A stretch of 43,236 bases of DNA from Martinezella lusitana (GTDB lineage Bacteria > Pseudomonadota > Alphaproteobacteria > Rhizobiales > Rhizobiaceae). The first letter of the stretch is position 1, and each line of letters begins with the position of its first letter. The stretch is from NCBI RefSeq assembly GCF_010668395.1, contig NZ_WUEY01000037.1:1-43236 (forward strand), in the 5' to 3' direction. This document shows positions 37,676 to 43,236 of the stretch, piece after piece. The notes under the pieces were generated by a model. The model was not told the DNA's origin and did no database searches. It saw nothing but the letters and a program-made list of their open reading frames with translations. The position numbers and the translations under genes are program-made.

Positions 37676-37864
37676 ACCCCCCTCTGTCACTTCGTGACAT
37701 CTCCCCCACAAGGGGGGAGATCGGTTGGAGTGTGCCGCGCCTCCGCTGCAAAACAATGAACTACAATTTCAACTGGCCTGATGCCTGCTCGAGGTAGAGG
37801 GTAGATGCAAGTGACCGATCTCCCCCCTTGTGGGGGAGATGTCCCGAAAGGGACAGAGGGGGGT
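37676..37864 (-). repeat. composite RIME-like repeat, copy 2
   Basis: Same architecture as 13960-14145 but inverted: terminal blocks starting ACCCCCCTCTGTC and ending GACAGAGGGGGGT, each with a CTCCCCC/GGGGGAG hairpin. On the minus strand the interior GAAATTGTAG...CATTGTTTTGCAG aligns with GAAATCATAG...TATTGTTTTTGAG of copy 1. It lies between convergent dsbB and the HNH gene. Confidence 0.85.
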
Positions 37865-37905
37865 GCCGCACTCTCCTCAAACTTGGACTAGGAAAGCAAA
37901 ACGCC

Positions 37906-38463
37906 TTACGGCTGCAACTCCGAATCCCAGTAGAGATAGTCGAGCCAGCTGTCGTGCAGATAGTTCGGCGGGAACAGGCGGCCGTTGTTGTGCAGGTCCT
38001 GCACGGTCGGCTGGTACGGCTTCTGCGCCGGGAACATGCCCGCCTGCCTCGGCAGCTTGCTGCCCTTGCGCAGGTTGCACGGCGAACACGCGGCCACCAC
38101 GTTTTCCCAGGTCGTCTCGCCGCCATGGGCGCGCGGGATGACGTGGTCGAACGTCAGGTCGTCATGGGAGCCGCAATATTGGCATTCGAACCTGTCGCGC
38201 AGGAAGACGTTGAAGCGGGTGAAGGCGGGATTGCGGGACGGCTGCACATATGTCTTCAGGCACACGACGCTCGGCAGCCGCATCGAGAAGCTCGGTGACG
38301 ACACGCATTGATCGTATTCTGCGATGATGTTCACACGGTCAAGAAAAACCGCCTTGATCGCGTCCTGCCAGGACCAGAGCGACAAGGGATAGTAACTCAG
38401 CGGCCTATAGTCAGCGTTCAGGACGAGCGCCGGCAAGGACTGCGGGGAGACTGCAATCGTCAA
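37906..38463 (-). CDS. HNH endonuclease family protein
   Basis: A 185-residue protein with a C-terminal HNH nuclease domain. Zinc ligands are C94/C97 (CQYC) and C126/C129 (CSPC), with the catalytic DH at 106-107 (TFDHVIPRAHGG) and N130 completing the fold. The N-terminal half (LVLNADYRPLSYYPLSLWSWQDAI) is the conserved extension of a widespread chromosomal HNH family whose role is unknown. The start codon is TTG at 38463, supported by AGGAGG five bases upstream. No restriction or phage gene is adjacent. Confidence 0.93.
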   Translation of the reverse strand: MTIAVSPQSLPALVLNADYRPLSYYPLSLWSWQDAIKAVFLDRVNIIAEYDQCVSSPSFSMRLPSVVCLKTYVQPSRNPAFTRFNVFLRDRFECQYCGSHDDLTFDHVIPRAHGGETTWENVVAACSPCNLRKGSKLPRQAGMFPAQKPYQPTVQDLHNNGRLFPPNYLHDSWLDYLYWDSELQP

Positions 38464-38498
38464 GGAACCCTCCTGATCGATTCGGCATCTGCACCTGT

Positions 38499-38528
38499 AT
38501 ATTAGGCCGGTTGTTACAGGATTGTGAA
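38499..38528 (-). promoter_or_regulatory. promoter of the HNH gene
   Basis: Minus strand: -35 TTCACA (38523-38528), 18-base spacer, -10 TAATAT (38499-38504), about 35 bases before the TTG start codon. A 6-base dyad CCTGTA/TACAGG (38494-38520) overlaps the -10 region and could be an operator. Confidence 0.5.
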
Positions 38529-38574
38529 GTCGAATAAATTCAGTGCATCGAGGCGAATTCGGCAAGACGGTCGA

Positions 38575-39219
38575 CTAAACGACAGGCAGCGCATCCCGCC
38601 GCATTTTCACGGCGTAGTAAGCCCAGAAAAGTCGGGCCGCGATAGAGCGCCAGGGCGCCCAAACCGCCGCTTCCCGGGCAACAGCCTTGGCCAGGGGCCT
38701 GACGTCGTGGCCGAAAGCCATGCCGACGGCCGCCTGCAGCGCCACGTCGCCGGCCGGAAACACATCTGCGTGACCGCCGCAGAACATCAGATAGACCTCG
38801 GCCGTCCAGGGCCCGATTCCCTTGATCTCCGTCAGCTCGGAAAGCGCCTTTTCCGGTGATTCGGCGCTGAGCGCATGCAGATCGAGGCCGCCGCTGGCAA
38901 CGGCGTCTGCCACGCGCGCCAGCGTCTCGTGCTTGATTCGCGAAAGGCCGAAGCCTCGCCACGCCTCCGGCGCCAGCCCCGCATAGCCCTCGGCGGTCAC
39001 CTGCCCCATCCCGGCGATCATCTTTCCCCAGATCGCATCGGCGCTGGCGCGGGAAACGACCTGCGAAACGATGATGTGGGCAAGCCCCTCGAAGCCCGGC
39101 TCACGCAGGCGCAGCGGCAAGCTGCCTGCCTCTGCGGCAACGGGCCGCAGGCGCGGATCGAGCTCCAGCAGGGCCGCCAGCCCCCGTTCGATGTCACGCT
39201 CTTCGCGAATGATCTGCAT
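38575..39219 (-). CDS. DNA-3-methyladenine glycosylase II (AlkA type)
   Basis: A base-excision repair enzyme that removes alkylated purines. The 214 residues contain the helix-hairpin-helix motif in LTEIKGIGPWTAEVYL and the catalytic aspartate in VFPAGDVALQ. It lacks the N-terminal domain of E. coli AlkA, as do many short alphaproteobacterial forms. The start at 39219 gives MQIIREERDIERG; the earlier in-frame start would overlap the divergent gluQ leader. It is divergent from gluQ by 43 bases. Confidence 0.92.
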   Translation of the reverse strand: MQIIREERDIERGLAALLELDPRLRPVAAEAGSLPLRLREPGFEGLAHIIVSQVVSRASADAIWGKMIAGMGQVTAEGYAGLAPEAWRGFGLSRIKHETLARVADAVASGGLDLHALSAESPEKALSELTEIKGIGPWTAEVYLMFCGGHADVFPAGDVALQAAVGMAFGHDVRPLAKAVAREAAVWAPWRSIAARLFWAYYAVKMRRDALPVV

Positions 39220-39262
39220 GGCGTCTCGTAGTCTCCCATTCGATTTCGTGGCAGAAGAAAGC

Positions 39263-40144
39263 ATGATCGAGATTCCCCGTCAAAAGCCGAAATTCCGTTT
39301 TGCCCCGAGCCCCAACGGCCCGCTGCATCTCGGCCATGCGCTGTCGGCCATCCTCAATCACGATATGGCGGCAAAAGCGGACGGCGATTTCCTGCTGCGC
39401 ATCGAAGACATAGATCAGACGCGCTGCACACCCGATTTCGAAGCGGGCATCTACGCCGATCTCTCATGGCTCGGCCTGCGCTGGCAGGAGCCGGTGCGCC
39501 GGCAGTCCGAACATTTTCCGGCCTATCAGCAGGCCTTGCAGACGCTTATCGCCCGTGACCTCGTCTATCCCGCCTTCCTGACGCGCGGCGAGGTCAAGGC
39601 CCGCGTCGCCGCCTTCGAGGCAGATGGCAAGCCTTGGCCGCGCGACCCGGACGGCACGCCGCTCTATCCGCCCGACGATCGCGGACGCGGCGATGCCGAG
39701 CGGCAGCGCCTGCTGGCATCAGGCATGAAACACGCCTGGCGTCTCGACATGGAAAGGGCGATGGCGGCGGCCGGCGGGCCGCTTCACTGGCAGGAAAGCG
39801 GCGACGGCGAGACAGGCCGTATCCCCGCCGACCCATCGGTCTGGGGCGATGTCGTGCTGTCGCGTTCCGATGCGCCCTCGAGCTATCATCTTTCGGTGGT
39901 CGTCGACGACGCCGTGCAGGGCATCACCCATGTCGTGCGCGGCCTCGACCTCTTCCACGCCACATCGATCCACCGCCTGCTGCAGACGCTGCTCGGCCTG
40001 CCGGAGCCGCTCTATCACCATCACCGCCTGCTGCTCGGCAGCGATGGCAAAAAGCTCTCCAAGAGCATGGGCGACACCGGCATTGCCGAATGGCGACGGC
40101 AGGGCCTTTCAGCGGCGGAGCTTCGCCGCCGCATCGGCCTCTGA
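39263..40144 (+). CDS. gluQ: tRNA glutamyl-Q(34) synthetase GluQRS
   Basis: GluQRS attaches glutamate to the queuosine base at position 34 of tRNA-Asp. It is a 293-residue truncated GluRS with the catalytic core only: HIGH-type motif HLGH (22-25) after FAPSPNGP and KMSKS-type KLSKS (264-268). The anticodon-binding domain is absent, as expected. The cysteines of the zinc site known from E. coli YadB are not seen; VYPAFLTRGEVKA stands where a CxC-containing segment is expected. Its 3' end overlaps the convergent YihY gene by 36 bases. Confidence 0.94.
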   Translation: MIEIPRQKPKFRFAPSPNGPLHLGHALSAILNHDMAAKADGDFLLRIEDIDQTRCTPDFEAGIYADLSWLGLRWQEPVRRQSEHFPAYQQALQTLIARDLVYPAFLTRGEVKARVAAFEADGKPWPRDPDGTPLYPPDDRGRGDAERQRLLASGMKHAWRLDMERAMAAAGGPLHWQESGDGETGRIPADPSVWGDVVLSRSDAPSSYHLSVVVDDAVQGITHVVRGLDLFHATSIHRLLQTLLGLPEPLYHHHRLLLGSDGKKLSKSMGDTGIAEWRRQGLSAAELRRRIGL

Positions 40145-41044
40145 TTCGGACCGAGCCTTTTCCGATGGCGCCTCGTCCACACGGCTCGCCGTCTTGCCGA
40201 ACAGCAGGCGGCGCACGCGGAACTTCATCAGCGCCGCGTTGATCTCCGCCCCCATGATGAAAATCACCGCCAGCATGTAGAGGAAGATCAGCACGATCAT
40301 GACAGACGCGAGGCCGGCATAGGTGGCGGTATAATTGGCGAAGGTCGAGAGATAATAGGCAAAGAGCAGCGCCCCGACCGACCAGAATATCAAGGTCAGA
40401 AATACGCCGGGGATGACGTCGAGCAGCCGCCTGCGGCCGGCGGCCAGCCACAGATGCAGGATCATGAGGCCTGCCAGCAGCAGGAAGATCGTGCCGTAGA
40501 TCCGCCAGCTGAAGACGATGTCGAGGACATCGGCAAGCTTCGGCAGCCATTGCCGGGTGTAATTGAGCGCCAGCGGCACCGCGACCAGCAGGATGCTGAG
40601 GATCGCAAAGATCAGGACCGCGATCAGCACATAGCCGAGGCTGGCGAGGCGATTGAAATACCACGGCCGGGTTTCGGGCACGCGATAGGCACGGTTGAGC
40701 GATATTCGCAGCGCCTCGACGCCGTTCGAGGCGAAATAGGCGGCCGCAAGCACGGAGATGGTCAAAAGCCCGCCGCGCGGGATGGTCAGCACCTGCACGA
40801 CCTGATCGGCCAAAGGCTTGGCGATCGCCTCCGGCCAGGTGTCGAAGATCAGATGCACGGCCGTCGACGAAAACTGGCTGGCGCCGAGAAAGCTTGCCAG
40901 CGCCGTGCCGAAGATCAGGAAGGGGAAAACCGCCAGTAGCGTCGACAGCGCCACATGGCTCGCCATGGCGAACCCGTCATCCTCGACGAAATGGAACACT
41001 GCGTCGTAGATCACTTTGTAAATCGTCCGCAGGGCTGTCGGCAT
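40109..41044 (-). CDS. YihY/virulence factor BrkB family membrane protein
   Basis: An inner-membrane protein of 311 residues with about six helices, of the YihY/UPF0761 family (once misnamed RNase BN); transport or envelope roles are proposed but not settled. Conserved segments include the DDGFAMASHVALSTLLAVFPFL start, AAYFASNGVEALRISLNRAY and the ANYTATYAGLASVMIVLIFLYM helix. The C-terminal tail is charged and probably disordered. The start at 41044 has GGAG six bases upstream; an ATG at 41068 is also in frame. Confidence 0.92.
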   Translation of the reverse strand: MPTALRTIYKVIYDAVFHFVEDDGFAMASHVALSTLLAVFPFLIFGTALASFLGASQFSSTAVHLIFDTWPEAIAKPLADQVVQVLTIPRGGLLTISVLAAAYFASNGVEALRISLNRAYRVPETRPWYFNRLASLGYVLIAVLIFAILSILLVAVPLALNYTRQWLPKLADVLDIVFSWRIYGTIFLLLAGLMILHLWLAAGRRRLLDVIPGVFLTLIFWSVGALLFAYYLSTFANYTATYAGLASVMIVLIFLYMLAVIFIMGAEINAALMKFRVRRLLFGKTASRVDEAPSEKARSESEADAAAKLRR

Positions 41045-41157
41045 TCCATCTCCGCCTGACGTCGGCATTTTCGTCCGATTGATATCGCCGGTTGTCGATT
41101 GTATCGGGTCCCTGAATATGGGAAACGAGTTCCGGTTTGTACAGGAATCATCTTCCC

Positions 41158-41991
41158 ATGACGGAACAACGCATTATCCTGCTGACTGGTTGCTCCTCCG
41201 GCATCGGCGCTTATTGCGCCCGGGCGTTGCGGGACGACGGATGGCGGGTTTTCGCGACCGTGCGGAAGGAAGCCGATCTCGCCTCACTCGAAGCCGACGG
41301 CATCGAAGCGTTTGTTCTGGACTACACCCGCCCCGAGACGATTTCCGCCGTCGTCGCAACCGTGCGCGAGCGCACGGGCGACCGGATCGACGCGCTCTTC
41401 AACAACGGCGCCTACGGGCAGCCGGGCGCGGTCGAGGATCTGACGACCGATGTGCTGCGCGAGCAGTTCGAGACGAATTTCTTCGGCTGGCACGAGCTGA
41501 CGCGCCAGATCCTGCCGCTGATGCGCAAGCAGGGCCATGGCCGCATCGTCAATTGTTCGTCCATTCTCGGTCTCGTTCCCTATCGCTTCCGCGGCGCCTA
41601 TACCGCCTCGAAATTCGCGCTGGAAGGGCTGACGATCACCCTCAGGATGGAGCTGCAGGATAGCGGCATCCATGTGAGCCTCATCGAGCCCGGCCCGATC
41701 GCGACACGCTTCACCGCCAATGCGCTCGCCAAGATCAACGAGCATATCGACCTCGAAGGGTCGGCGCATGCGGTCGAATACCGCAGGCAACTCAGGAGGC
41801 TGGACGGTTCCGGCCCGATCAGTAAACATAAATTGGGGCCCGAAGCGGTCTACGATGTGTTAAAATCGGCTTTGAATGCGAAGAACCCGCGTCCACATTA
41901 TCTGGTAACGACGCCCGCCAAACAGGGTGTTCTCTTGAAAAGGTTATTGCCGGCTAACTTTTTCTATCGTCTGATGCGCCGGCTGGACTAG
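41158..41991 (+). CDS. short-chain dehydrogenase/reductase
   Basis: A classical SDR oxidoreductase of 277 residues. The NAD(P)-binding TGCSSGIG motif is at 10-17, NNGAYG at 82-87, and the catalytic S135, Y148 and K152 (YTASK) are all in place. The GCSSGIG start and the C-terminal extension resemble retinol/hydroxysteroid dehydrogenase-like SDRs. The substrate is unknown. AGGA precedes the start at 41158. Its TAG stop codon lies inside a palindromic repeat that follows. Confidence 0.93.
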   Translation: MTEQRIILLTGCSSGIGAYCARALRDDGWRVFATVRKEADLASLEADGIEAFVLDYTRPETISAVVATVRERTGDRIDALFNNGAYGQPGAVEDLTTDVLREQFETNFFGWHELTRQILPLMRKQGHGRIVNCSSILGLVPYRFRGAYTASKFALEGLTITLRMELQDSGIHVSLIEPGPIATRFTANALAKINEHIDLEGSAHAVEYRRQLRRLDGSGPISKHKLGPEAVYDVLKSALNAKNPRPHYLVTTPAKQGVLLKRLLPANFFYRLMRRLD

Positions 41992-42036
41992 AGCAATCCC
42001 GGGAAAAGCGCGCAGCAGCTTTCCGTCCGGAATTGC
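41988..42036 (+). repeat. rhizobial palindromic repeat, family B, copy 2
   Basis: Begins CTAGAGCAATCCCGG and ends CCGTCCGGAATTGC; arms GCAATCCCGG (41993-42002) and CCGGAATTGC (42027-42036) pair with one mismatch. It is the family of 29056-29109, in opposite orientation. Its first bases provide the stop codon of the SDR gene. Confidence 0.75.
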
Positions 42037-42111
42037 GGAAAATGATGAGATGGAGCGGATCCGAGAGCCCGGGAAAGGCTGAGCCGCTCCAAAGACAAGG
42101 ATGGAGGAGCC

Positions 42112-42315
42112 ATGTCGACCGTTACCTATGTTGCCGCCATCATTGTCATGGGCCTGGTCGCGATCGTTCTCGTTCGCGGCCTGCTGAACATGATGAAAGG
42201 CGACAATCCCAACCTTTCGAACCGGCTGATGCAGCTGCGCGTGCTGCTGCAGGCAGTCGCAGTCATTCTGATCATGCTGACGCTCTGGCTGACAGGTGGC
42301 GGCCGCCCGGCCTAG
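42112..42315 (+). CDS. twin transmembrane helix small protein (HIG1 domain)
   Basis: A 67-residue inner-membrane protein of the HIG1 family, with two helices (about 5-26 and 41-61) joined by a short loop (MKGDNPNLSNRLMQLRV) that fits the family pattern. Mitochondrial relatives (Rcf1/HIGD1) stabilise respiratory supercomplexes, and a respiratory role here is likely but inferred. GGAGG precedes the ATG. It is followed 20 bases later by the cobalamin adenosyltransferase gene, a conserved pairing in rhizobia. Confidence 0.93.
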   Translation: MSTVTYVAAIIVMGLVAIVLVRGLLNMMKGDNPNLSNRLMQLRVLLQAVAVILIMLTLWLTGGGRPA

Positions 42316-42335
42316 GGCCTGACGACGGGAAGACG

Positions 42336-42914
42336 ATGGTCAAGCTCAACAAGATCTATACCAGGACCGGCGATGACGGCACCACGGGCCTCGCCACCGG
42401 TCCGCGGCGGCTGAAACACGATCTGCGGGTCGAAAGCTACGGCACCGTCGACGAAACGAACTCCGCCATCGGCGTCGCAAGACTGCATACGGCCGATATG
42501 GCCGGTCTCGACGCCATGTTGATGCGCATCCAGAACGATCTCTTCGATCTCGGCGCCGATCTTTCGACGCCGGAGACGGACGAATCGCCGTCCTACGAGC
42601 CGCTGCGCATCATCGACCATCAGGTCGAGCGCCTTGAGCGCGACATCGATCTGCTGAATGCCGATCTCGAGCCCTTGCGATCCTTTGTTCTGCCGGCGGG
42701 CAGCCCGGCATCCGCCCATCTGCACCTTGCCCGCACTATTGCCCGGCGCGCAGAGCGCTTCATGGTCGCGCTGTCGCACAGCGACGGCGAGCGCGTCGGC
42801 CATGCGGCGCTGAAATATATCAACCGTCTGTCCGATTTCCTGTTCGTCGCCGCACGGCACGCCAATGACCGTGGCCACGCCGATGTGCTCTGGGTTCCCG
42901 GCAAGAATCGGTAG
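42336..42914 (+). CDS. cob(I)yrinic acid a,c-diamide / cob(I)alamin adenosyltransferase, PduO type
   Basis: This enzyme transfers the adenosyl group of ATP to cob(I)alamin, making coenzyme B12. The 192 residues have the N-terminal ATP-binding TRTGDDGTTGL motif (9-19), the five-helix bundle core, the ARTIARRAERF helix and the LSDFLFVAAR motif of PduO-type transferases. The frame is open upstream through the HIG1 gene, but the ATG at 42336 gives the standard N-terminus. It is co-directional with the HIG1 gene and etfB. Confidence 0.95.
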   Translation: MVKLNKIYTRTGDDGTTGLATGPRRLKHDLRVESYGTVDETNSAIGVARLHTADMAGLDAMLMRIQNDLFDLGADLSTPETDESPSYEPLRIIDHQVERLERDIDLLNADLEPLRSFVLPAGSPASAHLHLARTIARRAERFMVALSHSDGERVGHAALKYINRLSDFLFVAARHANDRGHADVLWVPGKNR

Positions 42915-42945
42915 CGTCGCAAACCAATCACCGAAGACGTACGTA

Positions 42946-42964
42946 TTGACGTTGACGTAAACGT
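42946..42964. promoter_or_regulatory. candidate regulator site upstream of etfB
   Basis: TTGACGTTGACGTAAACGT contains the dyad ACGTT-N6-AACGT and two TTGACG direct repeats. It is similar to the MerR-family LiuR sites I know from branched-chain amino-acid breakdown genes, whose electrons flow to ETF. The match is from memory and unproven. It lies about 145 bases before etfB. Confidence 0.4.
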
Positions 42965-43109
42965 TATTTATCGTCCTGAAGCAATTTGCCTATCTGCGGC
43001 ATGGAAGCGTTGTAATTGGGGGAAAAACGCGTATCCATGTCGCCATTCGACAAACGGAGCGGCGCCGAACAGGCCATGTTCTAGAGCGCAGTGTTGAAGG
43101 AAGGACCTC

Positions 43110-43236
43110 ATGAAGATACTCGTGCCAGTGAAGCGGGTTGTTGACTACAACGTGAAGATCCGCGTGAAGGCGGATGGATCGGGCGTTGAGCTTTCGAACG
43201 TGAAGATGTCGATGAACCCGTTCGACGAGATTTCGG
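43110..43236 (+). CDS. etfB: electron transfer flavoprotein subunit beta (partial, cut by window end)
   Basis: Only the first 42 codons are present. MKILVPVKRVVDYNVKIRVK and KMSMNPFDEIS are the standard N-terminal motifs of the ETF beta/FixA family, which carries electrons from acyl-CoA and other dehydrogenases to the quinone pool. AAGGA precedes the ATG. The housekeeping EtfB is more likely than the nitrogen-fixation FixA given the neighbours, but the rest of the gene is needed to decide. Confidence 0.93.
   Translation, partial: MKILVPVKRVVDYNVKIRVKADGSGVELSNVKMSMNPFDEIS

Noticed and set aside
37906..38463. Restriction or phage-defence system suggested by the HNH nuclease
   Set aside because: The protein belongs to a widespread stand-alone chromosomal family and no methylase, helicase or toxin gene is adjacent.

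Overview
The window is about 43 kb of high-GC chromosomal DNA from an alphaproteobacterium of the Rhizobiaceae (Rhizobium/Agrobacterium/Ensifer-like). Support comes from the gene neighbourhoods (lysC divergent to ubiG, ptsP-prfA-prmC, secA divergent to a parvulin and argJ), a DUF4167 and a DUF1178 protein, a HIG1-type twin-helix protein, and several families of rhizobial palindromic intergenic repeats. Nearly everything is core housekeeping. I see no transposase, phage gene, CRISPR array or plasmid replication gene.

Layout. 1-2.4 kb: a strong minus-strand promoter firing out of the window, then an M23 peptidase. 2.4-12.1 kb: a minus-strand block transcribed lysC, ptsP, prfA, prmC, DUF4167, clpB (aspartate-family synthesis, PTS-Ntr signalling, translation termination with release-factor methylation, disaggregase). 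12.2-17.8 kb: a secreted protein, ubiG, a repeat, the grxC / nitrilase-family hydrolase / DUF1178 run, comF, a NDUFAF5-like methyltransferase and an orphan Flp pilin. 17.8-25.5 kb: small membrane proteins, mutT / GNAT / argJ / parvulin, and secA. 25.5-33.1 kb: GST, a flippase plus GNAT pair, an acyl-CoA synthetase, an aldo/keto reductase and a methyltransferase. 33.1-35.5 kb: a TetR regulator divergent to an MFS permease with a set of palindromic operators, then tRNA-Leu(CAA). 35.5-43.2 kb: an orphan small-gene zone, YqaA-like and DsbB proteins, HNH nuclease, AlkA-type glycosylase, GluQRS, YihY, an SDR, HIG1 protein, cobalamin adenosyltransferase and the start of etfB.

The most unusual signal is in the non-coding DNA. 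At least four families of palindromic repeats are present, three of them as two copies in opposite orientation. Copies sit in convergent gaps or at gene ends, and several contain the stop codon of the neighbouring gene. The second signal is the tetR/MFS intergenic region, with two identical ATGAT-N4-ATCAT dyads and an abutting TGTAAA-N4-TTTACA dyad. No clearly new multi-gene system was found. The best candidates for undescribed biology are the stop-codon-bearing repeats, the orphan pilin with its cysteine-tailed neighbour, and the flippase-GNAT pair.
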